A DNA stretch of 64,000 bases from Triplophysa rosa (lineage: Eukaryota; Chordata; Actinopteri; Cypriniformes; Nemacheilidae), in contig NC_079908.1 in assembly GCF_024868665.1 (NCBI RefSeq), forward strand, positions 7,011,174 through 7,075,173. Direction: 5' to 3'. This document shows positions 11,690-22,388 of the stretch, piece by piece. The notes below the pieces were generated by a model. The model searched no databases, was not told the origin of the DNA, and worked only from the letters and a program-made list of their open reading frames with translations. Positions within the stretch are counted from its first letter, which is position 1; each line of letters starts with the position of its first letter. Both the position numbers and the translations under genes were made by a program.

Positions 11690-11995
11690 AGAGTCGAGCT
11701 TTATACAATGCGGGCTGCGCAGACACGAGTCTTCTTTATAAAGTCAGGCGGGTCTGCGCAAACTGTGCGTCCTCTTTATACAGCGTGAGCGCCACAGTAA
11801 TAAAGTCAGGCCAGTTTGTACAGCGCGAGTTAATAGCCTATGCCCCTTGGTCTTGTTCATATTTGTTTACAAAGTGATTTGCAGCACAGAGCAGCGGGAG
11901 TCACGTGACGAACGTAAAACATTTGTTGGAATCACGATGCCGGCTCACCATCATGACGTCTGTGTCAGCCATATATTGGCCCAACCCTAATTCAG
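11690..11995. mobile_element. Repeat with 35-bp units and unique tail
   Basis: Begins with tctttata...gcgggctgcgcagacacg units and continues into a unique tail (cttgttcatatttgtttaca, gcgggagtcacgtgacgaac, then ggcccaaccctaatt). The tail is found again in inverted orientation at 31240-31640, showing a dispersed element and not a local satellite. The terminal aaccctaa could be part of an inverted terminus, but the opposite end is not resolved. Confidence 0.7.
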
Positions 11996-12831
11996 ATTAA
12001 TAGACCTCCCTAAATATCAATCTGTCACCAAACAATTCAATGTCAATAAACAACTTTATTTTTACTAAATGGCTTTTATCTAAGCAAACAAATTTACAAG
12101 AGAATCATTGGATTGGAAAATAATAGAACCACTGGCAAGTAATATGAACAAATGATCTCATACCAAAGAAACACACACCCAGAAATGGAAAAATTCAGTC
12201 GAACAGATATGACTTCAGAAAATAAGGATCAGCTAAACATCAGCCACAGAGAACAATAGTATATACAATTCGATATGAATGTAATTATTAAAAATAAATA
12301 AAAATAGAGTACCGCAGGGATGACGTAGTTTTGTATGCAAATCCCGGAAGCGTGATAGCATTGTAGCACTTACGGGTCTAAACCTATAAATATCTTCACG
12401 TTTTAATCTATGACATCAAACACACCGGTTTTAACCCACTCATGTTTTTTTAAGATTTATTGTGTTTTCAAAACGGTGGTTACTAACAAGTTGCTAAACG
12501 CGACTACATCCTTTGGCGGGGACGTTAGATGTCGTTGTGCAAACAAATCTCACAAATATGCAACATGGGCACAAATCTCTAAAAACATTGTTGGGGATTC
12601 ATTCACAGAGTATTTATAAAGTTGTTGGCTTGGTGGTGGTGAAGGTGATATCGAGCGTCCATCTGTTTATAGCTTTTTACTTCTGACGATTGTATTTACA
12701 CCTCAAAAGTAACAAATGTTGTGTCTTGATCGACAAAACGTGTAAACATCATAAACCTTTATCACATCTCATTTTACGATCTTCCAAAAGTCTATGGAAA
12801 AAATGCCTTTCGGTCGAGGGAACCAGTGTGG
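11996..12831. other. No feature seen
   Basis: Low-copy intronic sequence. Short open frames occur (for example 12410-12619) but none resembles a known protein or is flanked by convincing splice sites. Confidence 0.35.
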
Positions 12832-13232
12832 TAGTGATGCGCGGATTGCGGTTATATCCGCGGGTCTGGTGGGTAAGGTAATAAAAAAGTACGTTATGAT
12901 TAATTGCGGGTGGGTCGCGGGTGGATAAGAGCAGTCATTAATTATGCAAATATGAACTACATTCTCTAAAATATGAACATGTTTTAAATGCATTTTCATC
13001 AGGCAGACAGGCACTAATTTGCAGACTCTCAGTTTAAAAAAACGTGTGTCGCGAGGATGGGACGGGGGTCCATTCTTAAAGCAGAAATGGAGGCAAAACA
13101 GATCATGATCAGGTGCCGGTCGGGTGCGGATATCTAGATCCGAGAAAATGATAGGTGCGGGTGGGTGGCGGGTGGATGATTTGTTTGATGCAGCGGATCC
13201 AGGTGACATTTGAGCTGATCCGCGCATCTCTA
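12832..13232. mobile_element. 401-bp hAT MITE with target duplications
   Basis: Left end tagtgatgcgcggattgcgg and the inverted right end tagagatgcgcggatcagct are clear terminal repeats. Flanking 8-mers cagtgtgg (12824-12831) and cagtgcgg (13233-13240) differ by one base, as expected of an hAT insertion. The interior is rich in gcgggtgggt motifs, including inverted copies. There is no transposase. A 152-codon minus-strand frame spanning it is spurious. Confidence 0.88.
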
Positions 13233-13240
13233 CAGTGCGG

Positions 13241-14870
13241 CGCTAACTTCCAAAAATATGTCATCTCTGCACCAGCCTATATCATTCATTAGCCCAAAGA
13301 ACGTTAACAAGCCATTTATAAAACAACTCAATAATGCTACTGAGAAATGTACAATGTAAAGTACAACTGCACACTAAAAATAGTGTTATATTTTTTCTAT
13401 ATATCAATTACTAAGCAATGTTGAATATTTAAATACTGGCTGAAGAACAACAACTGGAGCGAAACCGAAAAGTTTAAAAGTGTAATTTATTGTTTATGAA
13501 AGCACTGCAGAAAGTGCACTCATGTTCATAAAAATTTTGTTTTAAAAATAAAAAACTTTAAATCATCAATCTAAGGTAACACATTAAGAAGAAATAAATG
13601 AAACTAAGAAAAACCCTGCGTCCATACTATATAGTGGGTGAAAATTAGTATGAGCCACGAACAGTATGTTCGAAACCTCAGTATGCGAAAAACAGAGATT
13701 TGTGGTTGTGCATTGATTTTGCGTTTTTTTTTTTAGATGTATGTACCAATACATGATTTTCTCGTGACAAAACTATGCTTTTATCAACGCCTACATACAG
13801 GTTGTTAATACGTCATAGGTCAAAGAGCATTACAGGTCACATGAAATGTACTACTCCCACTCATACTATAATAGAACATACTGTTTTAATGGTCGATAGG
13901 TAGGTACTTCATTTACAGTAAATCAGTACAGGTCACACACCTGATTTCGGAGGCAGCTATTGTATAAATAAGAGAGGAAGTGACCTCATCTCTCCATTCA
14001 AGAACCTGATGGACAACTATTTATGAATGTCCATTTATAGATCAGACTCGGCACAATTTAGCTCTGTGTGCACATTATGCAGAGCGTTTGATGTACCAAA
14101 GAACAGACATTTTAATTAGAACAAAAACAGAGAGAAAAAAGAGAAGGCTCATTAAAGGAAAAAGCATGCACACTTCAAAGACAGAATGTCCGGAAGATAA
14201 AGACAATGCTCTAAAATTGATCAGTAGCTTAAACTTTGTTTCGGTTTATCAGGACTGATGGTGAACTGAGCCAGTAAAAAACACAACACTTGTCCTTTGG
14301 CCTGATCAGAGTTCACTTCTAACACGTGTCCCAGATGTTTACTCAAATAAACAGTAAAGCCTCAGATAACAAAGAGAATAAATGATAGACTGAATGAAAA
14401 AGAAGTCTTAGTACAGTTGATGGATCTGAACAGACTTTGTTTCATTCAGTTTCGTGTTCTTTTGCATCCATTCAACGACATGGTCTATAGACCGGGAGGA
14501 GGGGGACACAGCGATATGGAGGACAGATGGAGGCATCTGGCCGCATTCGCCTGCGGGTCATGAGCTCAGGGGGTCAGGACGACACGTGGCCGATGCTCTG
14601 ACAGCTTGACAAAGGGAGCGAGTTTGCATACATGAACATTGCACATTCACTAACACATGTAATTCACATTCATAAAAAGCAAAAAACACACAAGGAAGCC
14701 AACGTTATTTGTTCATTTGCTTTTTTGGCTACTTTTCTATATTTAGCATCAATTTGTTGCAGTGTGCAACCGGGGCATGGTGTATATTGTTCGTTTTGGC
14801 TAATATTAGCTAAATTGCTATTGTTTATTATGTGTGTAGTTTGTATGACCTCATCAATTGAGATACTATA
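13241..14870. other. No feature seen
   Basis: AT-rich low-copy intronic sequence. It ends with a 105-codon plus-strand frame (14632-14949) that runs into a LINE tail and is not credible as a gene. Confidence 0.35.
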
Positions 14871-14930
14871 TTCAATTCAATTCAATTTGATTTTTTATAG
14901 AGCTTTTCACAGTGTGCATTGCTTGGACCA
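14871..14930 (-). mobile_element. LINE 3'-end fragment (ttcaattcaa tail)
   Basis: ttcaattcaattcaatttga followed by tatagagcttttcaca and gtgtgcattg is the reverse of a LINE 3' terminus with an (attga)n-like tail. Longer copies occur at 49912-50125 (same strand) and, in opposite orientation, 26112-26203. Confidence 0.65.
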
Positions 14931-16164
14931 TGAGAAAAACACATTCTGACAAAAATCTGATTTAGAAAAATGGAAAGCAATGTATATATTACATAACAAA
15001 CAGGAAAACAACAGTCTATAGTATAACTGGGTTAAAATAAAAGTGTTTTAGTGTACACTATACATTTTCCCTTAATATATACACATAAATTGTAAATGTT
15101 AAGACAACTTGTAATTAAAGACAACTAGTATAAGCCAAATTACTATATTGGTGCATTCCTAATCAATTATTTTATAACATATTTTTATTAACATATTGTG
15201 TCATGAAGAGATCACACATGACATGTAGCTTTAACCGTCTCTGGTCCAGACATTTTTTTCACAGAATTTCTTAAAATCTCCAAATCAATAATTTAGGCCC
15301 ATCTCTACAGTAAACGTGTTCTTCGTGTAGAAGTGAAAAGCCACTGACTTATTCATGACAGGAAGACCCCTCCCCATCACGCAAGAGAAATGAAAAAGAG
15401 GAGGCGGGAGGGAGGGGGAGGGGGGTTGACGGTGAGGAGGGGGTGCTGAAACAAAAACACAAAATCAATAGCAGGATTTGAGTCAGAAGTGAACCACTGC
15501 CGACATCTGCCACCACGGAAGCCAGCTGTCCCAGCAGCCCCGCTGTGAGACGGTTTCAGAGCGGGACTGCACACACACAGATTGTGATGTACTTACGCAG
15601 CAAAAATGTATTGGCAAAGATGCCGGATATCGACAACAAGCTCTACAAATTCATTTCAGCTGATTTCGCACAAATACCTGTGTACACACATGGCAGTGTT
15701 TCTGTAAAATTTGTACACACGTTCAAACACGTAGAGACACAAAGCACAGCTTGAATGCACTTGTACAGTATTCACACACACTCTCCCCTCCCCCAGCTCC
15801 TCGCTTCACAACAAGTTATAGCTTGCCCTCTCCTTTACTCCCAGCAGTGCATCATTAGGACAGTCCACAGCATCCCTGCCGTTACCATGGCGACACTGTG
15901 TTCATTCTGTACACTCTGCTCAAATGTTCCGCAGCGGTCCACACATGCAGTGGGATGTAGCGTGATACCCAGATAAGAGAAGACAATACTACACAACAAG
16001 ACTGACACAGCACTTCAAAGATTATATGTGTTTTTGAATCAGTTTTTGTTTGGTCACGTGAATTTCATGCACTTGTCAGTGAGGCAAAAAGCATCACAAG
16101 CAAACATACATTAACACTTTCACATACAGTATAATGTAACACCATATGACAACATAAGGAACAA
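14931..16164. other. Unassigned intron with G-rich patch
   Basis: 15398-15444 is a purine-rich patch (gaggcgggagggagggggag followed by gggggttgac and gaggaggggg) with at least four G-runs, capable of forming a G-quadruplex on the plus strand. Otherwise no exon or repeat recognised. Confidence 0.45.
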
Positions 16165-16350
16165 AATGTGATCCTGGACCGCAAAAAAAAAGTAGCACGG
16201 TAGCAGTTTCTTGTAGCAATAGCCGACAAAACATTGTATGGGTCAAAATAATAGCTTTATCTTTTATGCCATGTTCATGTTCCATTAAGATATTTTTGTA
16301 AATTCCCTACCGTAAATATATCGAAACTTCATTTTTGTGAGTGGATGCAG
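16165..16350. mobile_element. Fragment of a fish DNA repeat (gatcctggaccgcaaaa)
   Basis: gtgatcctggaccgcaaaaa, agcaatagccgacaaaacat, tgtatgggtcaaaataatag and ccctaccgtaaatatatcga are hallmark strings of a widely dispersed cyprinid DNA repeat, recalled from knowledge of fish genomes. Only one end and part of the body remain. A second terminus (inverted ggtccagggtcaca-like) is not seen nearby. Confidence 0.55.
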
Positions 16351-16510
16351 CAAAATCGCGAACAAAAATGGATGGAAACACGCCTAAAAACATCGTTCGT
16401 TGCTCGCTTTTTAGAAATCTTTTTGTCTTTTTTGTCATTGTATAGAAAACAGCAGCTCCAAACTATGTGTGTAAAGTGATGTCACATGACCAAAAATATA
16501 AGTCTTAAAG

Positions 16511-16703
16511 AAAAACGTTATTTCATTATTTCCTCACTCTCGTGTAATTTCAAAGCTGTATGACTTTCTTTCTTCCACAGAACACAAAATAAGATATTTC
16601 GAAGAATGATGGTAGCTAAACAACATTGAACCCCATTGACTTCCACTGTATGAATACAAAACCACTGAGACATTTCTCAAAATATCTTCTTTTGTGTTCC
16701 ATT
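16511..16703. mobile_element. Foldback MITE copy 1 (ttaaagggatagttcaccc family), partial
   Basis: Body strings gtatgactttctttcttcca, cagaacacaaaataagatat and caaaatatcttcttttgtgt mark this family. Both outer ends are lost. The right side abuts a SINE tail. Confidence 0.75.
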
Positions 16704-16745
16704 TAGTCATTTCGCAGACGCTTTTATCCAAAGCGACTTACAGAG
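16704..16745 (-). mobile_element. SINE tail fragment
   Basis: gcagacgcttttatccaaag followed by cgacttaca is the reverse of the SINE tail. It directly joins the MITE to its left, so one inserted beside or into the other. Confidence 0.7.
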
Positions 16746-17945
16746 AGTTCAGGGGTCAATAAGCGATATGTCATACAGGAGCAATAATACAATATTTCTT
16801 CTGTGGAAAGAGTCAAATACAGGTTTTAAATGGTTTTAAACGGTATGAAAGTAAATAAATGATGACAGAAACTAGCAAAAACAACTCGTTTTGCGGTCTG
16901 GTCGGGGATTTCATTATGTGAGGTGGCAACTTCACATGTATTGATACAAACAACATTCTGAGGATAAAGAATGAAAAGAGTTCAAAACATCAACCTTTGT
17001 GAGGTCTGTTGGACTCGAAGGAAAGACAATACAATACCATGAGAAGAATGAGCTTCACTGTAAAAGCATCCACTTAGCTTAGAGAAAATGTCTGTTGCGT
17101 TTGAGGAGAGTGGAATGTCCCCATCATTTGACCAAATTACAGACCCAATCACAGCTCTTGTGGCCTCTACAAGTAGGTCATATTCATTTGGGCATGGCAT
17201 TTGCGTGTTTGTGTGTGCTCGAGTTGTCGTCTGTGTGTACCGTCACAGGGATGTATATATTTCTGTCAGTACAGATTATATAGTGCACAGTATGTGTGAC
17301 TGACCCAGAAAGATATGTAAAGGATTTAAATACAAATGAGATTGCTGGCCAAAGCAAACGCTTCCCTCAAAGTGAAAATACAGCTGTGACATTATTTGTA
17401 CAAGACCGAACACCGAATATCAGTATGTGCAGAGATACCGAACTGTTGTCATGGCAACCTGAAATTCCCATATAATACATAGGGGAATACTGTTGCTCTA
17501 TGCAGCACCTAAAATGGCTGAGCTGCCATAATTTGCTGCGAGGCATTGCTCTCGGAACGGCGGATATATTCGGAGACTTGTGAATCTGCTAATGTTGTGG
17601 AAACAGCCAGCAGCTGTGTAGCGCTCAGAAATCATACTGTGACCAACGCAGAGGCACAAGGATAACAATAGCGTTCAGCTCAGTCAATGATCATCCCAGA
17701 CACATCTCGACGCGCTGTGGTTTCCTGAAAACGTGCTTTTAGCTGAACTGAGCAGTTTGAAAAACTGGATCTCGATTGTCACGCATATGGAAAAACAGTT
17801 GGCGAAAAAATTAATGGGTGGAAAAGTTTCATGATGTCCTACAGAAAAGATGATGATCACACAACCTTGTTTATTCATATGATTACATGATGATCCTTAT
17901 TACTTGTGCTTATTTTGGGAGGATCTATTGACATAAATATGATAT
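16746..17945. other. No feature seen
   Basis: Low-copy intronic sequence without recognisable exon or repeat. Short antisense frames at 16982-17303 overlap on both strands, which argues against coding. Confidence 0.35.
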
Positions 17946-18210
17946 GGTAACACTTTACAATAAGGTGCTTAGTTAACATAAGTGAATGCATTAGCTAACA
18001 TTAGCTAACAATGAACAATTTAGTTTTTCAACATTTATTAATCCTTGTTAGTGTTAGTTCATGTCAATGCAGTTATTCATGTTAGTTCATGGTGCATTAA
18101 CTAATGTTAACAGTGACAACGTTTGATTTTAATAATGGATGAGTAAATGCTGAAATTAACATGAATTAATATTAATAAATGCTGTATAAGTCATATTGTA
18201 AAGTGTTACC
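17946..18210. mobile_element. MITE with ggtaacactttacaat ends
   Basis: Left ggtaacactttacaataagg and right attgtaaagtgttacc are perfect inverted termini over 16 bp. The body has the repeated gttaacattagct/gttagttcatg words typical of this very common fish MITE. 265 bp, no coding capacity. Confidence 0.85.
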
Positions 18211-18231
18211 TATAATATAATATGCATAACG

Positions 18232-18470
18232 TTGGGTTCAGAGGTGTATAAAGAGCTTACACAATGCAGCGTTATGTTTTTATTACCTTAGAATGAGCTA
18301 TTTCTATCTACATACACCGCGGGTCCCCTTACATGGAATTCACCATGTTGTTTCTACAGTAGCTGGACAAACTGCTATACAGAGCGCGCTTCGTAAATAC
18401 GTTATATCTTTCGGCAAAGAAGCGAAAACATGACGATATCTTAGTCTTGTGCCGTAGTGCTTCCAAAGAG
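18232..18470 (-). mobile_element. Truncated inverted copy of the 6290-6603 MITE
   Basis: Read on the minus strand it repeats segments of the 6290-6603 element in the same order: acgttttcgc, cgtatttac, ctactgtagaaacaacatgg, atgtagatagaaatagctca, and a tacacctctg end. The terminal ttaaaggt ends are missing or replaced on both sides. Confidence 0.7.
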
Positions 18471-18664
18471 AGGGGTGAGCGGTGGAGTGAGCGGGCAATC
18501 ACACAGAACGCGCTTTTCATGTTCGAAAACGCAATGCGCACCGCGCTGCTCTTTGGTTGACTCTATGAAAAGAGCAGCTGTCCTGTCAGTCAAGGATTAT
18601 AGCGCGAGTGCTCTAATTGCTGTTAACTGTCATATTATCAGAAACTTTAAAAAGGAACAAGCAT

Positions 18665-18800
18665 TACATTACATTTACGCATTTGGCAGATGCTTTTATC
18701 CAAAGCGACTTGCATTGCATTATGCAATACATTTGTTTCTAAGTATGTGCAATCCCGTGGGATCGAACCCACGACCTTGGCGTTGTTAACGCAATGCTCT
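18665..18800 (-). mobile_element. tRNA-derived SINE (nearly complete)
   Basis: Minus-strand order: gcattgcgttaacaacgcca, aggtcgtgggttcgatccca (tRNA B-box GGTTCGATC), a short body, gtaagtcg-like tail caagtcgctttggataaaag, then catctgccaaatgcgtaaat. The A-box end is truncated. tRNA-like head plus LINE-like tail defines a SINE mobilised by a partner LINE. Confidence 0.8.
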
Positions 18801-19854
18801 TCTCGGCAGTCCATTGCAAACGCATGAATTTGCAGGAATAATGAATGAAGACTGCTTCACATGAAGTTCTCGGACATAGAAGATGATTATAATAATTTTG
18901 ATTTTTATCGTTCTCGTCAGCCAAAACAAAACTTTCTCAGGAACATCCAGATAACATCAGCAGTCCACAGGACCCGGGTGAGTTTACTGGATTAATAAAA
19001 TACCTCAACGTTTTCGTCCTATGTAATGTACATTTAGAGAGAAAAAAAATGTATTAATGATGCAATAAACACTATAAAGCATACAAGTCCATCGCTGGTT
19101 GTCATGTTCGAATGTGTGGCTGAAAGGAATTCAGACATTCTCTCGAAACATTTCTAATCTATCTCACAAGCTTATCAACCACTAAAAAAACACAGTGGAT
19201 GTAATCCACCCAAAGTTGTTCAAGGTGGTCAGACGTTCCTCTCAAATATGTCACCCTTTGACCTACAGCTAGAACGCAGTGACATCATTCTTTCGGCTTC
19301 TGTAGGAGAGGGGTCGAGCAGGGGCGGTGATCACCCGAAACCATTTCTCTGGTCTGGGAATGTGTTGCGAGTATGTGGCGGTATACTAGAGTCGAGAGGA
19401 GGTGGAGATGCTGGAAAGATACCCTTATATAGTCATGGGTACAGCAAGGTCCAGGAATGCGTGAGGAAATGACCATGTTCAGCAGGAATAAAACCCAATC
19501 GGTATCAATACATCGGGCCGCCCGTGAGTAAATGCAGGTCACCTGCCGAGCGATCTGTTTTGAATCCCACTTTAGCACGACATTGAGCAGTAATTATTTG
19601 TAATTGTGGTCATTACACAGGTTTCACATGGTTTTCCATTTTGAGGTTCGGAGTAATAGGTTGGAAGGTAGAGAGAGGAGGGAATGCCTGCGGCAGATGG
19701 TCAGGTGGCATAAAAATTTTCCACAGCAGAATGTGGTTGAATCACAGTCGCTCCGGGGGGCTTTCAGTGACAGTAAAAGGTGGTATAACATATTGTATGT
19801 GACACACATAGTGTGAACATGTAGAAATCCGATTCGACCCTGAGGGAAGGTTCA
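18801..19854. other. No feature seen
   Basis: Low-copy intronic sequence. Overlapping plus and minus frames at 19248-19816 show no recognisable protein motif. Confidence 0.35.
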
Positions 19855-20125
19855 CCTTTAAAAGTAAAATTCTGTCATTATTTACACCTGTATGTAATGT
19901 TGTTCAACCTGTATGACTTTCTTTCTTCTGCAGAACACAAACGAATATATTTTGGAAAAACGTTGGTAACAGAAAACCGTTGGTCTCCATTAGCTTGCAT
20001 TGGTTTTGTGTCCATGCAATAGAAGTAAATGGGGACCAACGGTTTTTGGAGCATTTTTCAAAATATCTTTTGTGTTTTGCAGCGGGAAGAAAATCACACA
20101 GGTTTCATTTTGAAGGCTGATCCAC
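19855..20125. mobile_element. Foldback MITE copy 2, diverged
   Basis: gtatgactttctttcttctg, aaaccgttggtctccatt and its inverse atggggaccaacggtttt, then caaaatatcttttgtgtttt. The internal inverted repeat shows the stem-loop design. Terminal ttaaaggg is largely lost. Confidence 0.75.
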
Positions 20126-20201
20126 CTTTGCAACTTTTTCCCTTGAATTCACCCAATAAACACAATGCCAAAGCCAAACATTAGCTCTTTAGTGTTTTGT
20201 T

Positions 20202-20487
20202 TAAAGGTATAGTTTATCTTAAAAAGAAAAAAAATCATCATTAATTCCCCTTCATGTCTTCTCAAACCAGTATGACTTTCTTTCTTCTGCAGAACACAAA
20301 AGATATTTTGAAAAAGGTTGGTAACCAAACAACATTGGGGCACCATTGACTTCCATTGTATGGACACATTTCTCAAAATATCTTCTTTTGTGTTCCACAA
20401 ACAAAAGTGTCATACACAGTTTCTGAATCACATCGGGGTGAATAAATGATGACAGATTGTTTCTTTTGGGGTGAATTATCCCTTTAA
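20202..20487. mobile_element. Foldback MITE copy 3
   Basis: Starts ttaaaggtatagtttatctt and ends tggggtgaattatcccttta plus a. Both termini retained, with the standard internal cttctgcagaacacaaaaga block. Confidence 0.85.
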
Positions 20488-21651
20488 GGTACTATTGCAG
20501 ACAGTGCAAAGGTGTGTGCCAGTGTTTCGGGAGGGAAACTGAATTCAGTCATTTTGTGTTTGCTGCATATCCTGTTAGGTTGCAAATATCCTTTTTATGA
20601 CTTGAAATGCCTTCGCAACAGCTCACACATACACAGATGCAACCTTTCCACACACAAATAACGACTTGCATTAAAGAGATGCATTACTGCAGAATCCGGG
20701 TCACAGGGTCCTCATGGAGATCAGGACACATTCCATTCAGCATCAGTGACGCTCTGACTCAAAGTCTGTCATCCATAAATACCCTCTTCAGCGCTGGCTG
20801 GGCTGCTTACTCAAGCTAAAAAAAACAACACTTTTCTAGATGCAGCAATACTACAGTACACACGTCGTGCACTCATAAACAGCGTTTGTTACTCTTTTTC
20901 TCAGTTACATCTGTTTCATTCAGCTAAGGAACAAGTGATAACCGAAATAACTTCATTCTACGAGGGTTGCAATCATTAGGGAACTCACGCCTCTTCAAAG
21001 AGCCTATTCATGTAGAACCGGCAGAAAAATCTCATCGAGCAAAAAAGAGAGGCTTGAAATGATTTGTCAGGGGTCTCAAGTGTAAGAGAAAGATGAATCT
21101 ATTTCTGGAGCGATGCGGATCAACCAAAGGCAACAAAATTGTAAGTCCAGGATCACTCAGGACAAACTCACATTGTCATTTAAATAAGGGGGTCGTTCCT
21201 CTGCATAAAGAAGTGCCACCGCCATTCATTTAAACAAGTTGTGCAACTGCCACACGGGGCCCGGAAAAGACAAAGAAACTGATTAAACTGGAAGTTAATG
21301 CCGTGCTTGTGGATACAGCTGCCTGCTTATACAAAACTATCATAAGAACACTGAATTTCATGTCATTCTTAATAAGAGCCACCAGAATTATTCTTTCAAA
21401 AGTTTCTCATATCTGAAGCTATACTGTAGAAGGTACCTTGGGCATCAAAAGCATCAGTTTGGACTTTAAAGGGGATTTAAAGGGGAAATTCAAATCTTCA
21501 ATTCTCAACTACAACACGTGTCAAATAGTTAGTCACAGTAGCCATTGCAGTTCTCATTAGAAAACGTCTTTTAACACTTATCTTCTGTATGAGGTTGTCT
21601 AATTTACTGTGACTTTTACCTTCTATATGTGGCTTTTAGTATAAATATGTC
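20488..21651. other. No feature seen
   Basis: Low-copy intronic sequence. No exon or repeat recognised. Confidence 0.35.
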
Positions 21652-21945
21652 TTAAAGGGATAGTTAACCCAAAAATAAAAATCCTGTCATTTATTCACCC
21701 TCATGTCGTTCAAAACCTGTATATGACTCTTTCTCCTGTGGAACACACAAAGGGGATATTTTGAGAAATGTCTCAGCGGTTTTGTGTCCATACAATGGAA
21801 GTCAATGGGGTCCAATGTTGTTTGGTTATCAACCTTCTTTAAAATATCATCTTTTGTGTTCTGCAGAAGAAAGAAAGTCAAACAGGTTTAAACTGACATG
21901 AAGGTGAGTAAATGATTTAAAAAATCTGCTAGACTATCCCTTTAA
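21652..21945. mobile_element. Foldback MITE copy 4
   Basis: Starts ttaaagggatagttaaccca and ends ctatccctttaa. It contains gagaaatgtctcagcggttt and catacaatggaagtcaatgg. TTAA borders are intact at both ends. Confidence 0.87.
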
Positions 21946-21998
21946 GGATATCTGTAAGCAAATGTGCTCCAAAACATTGACATAATTCACATTTAGAA

Positions 21999-22388
21999 GG
22001 TATAGACCCCTTCGCAAGATGGTTCAAAAAGCACTTCCGGTTTCATTTTTTTATGAGATAAAATCTTACATATATTACATTTTAAAGATATTAGTTTAAC
22101 ATTTTGATTCGGTTATAAATGTTCTGTTGGTTGTATTTTGTTCAAATGTTTGTGCAATGTTAAAAACTGAAACAGGTGGAGAGTGCTCCAGACACGTTGC
22201 GCAACCTCTCTTCGGGCAACCCGAGTTTGAGTCCCGGCTCGTGGTCCTTTCCCGATCCCGCTACCATCTCTCCTTCCTAACACTTCCTGTCTGCCTATAC
22301 TATCCGAACAAAAAAGTCACGAAAAACAAACTGAAACAGGAAGTTCTTCTGGACCAGCGTAGTTCACGTTTTCAGAAGTGGTCTATAC
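21999..22388. mobile_element. DNA element with gtatagacc ends and a nested SINE
   Basis: Left ggtatagaccccttcgcaag and right, inverted, cgtatagaccacttctgaaa form terminal repeats. cacttccggttt near the left and gaacttcc-type sequence near the right extend the symmetry loosely. A tRNA-derived SINE lies inside. Confidence 0.6.
22165..22335 (+). mobile_element. tRNA-derived SINE fragment nested in the 22.0-22.4 kb element
   Basis: Contains gcaacccgagtttgagtccc, which fits a tRNA B-box (G-TT-GAGTCCC with one change from GGTTCGA), followed by the pyrimidine-rich tcctttcccgatcccgctac and cacttcctgtctgcc body of a common fish SINE. The A-box end is degenerate. Confidence 0.6.

Noticed and set aside
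12769..13227. 152-codon minus-strand frame
   Set aside because: It spans a non-coding hAT MITE and its terminal repeats, with a composition driven by gcgggtgggt words.
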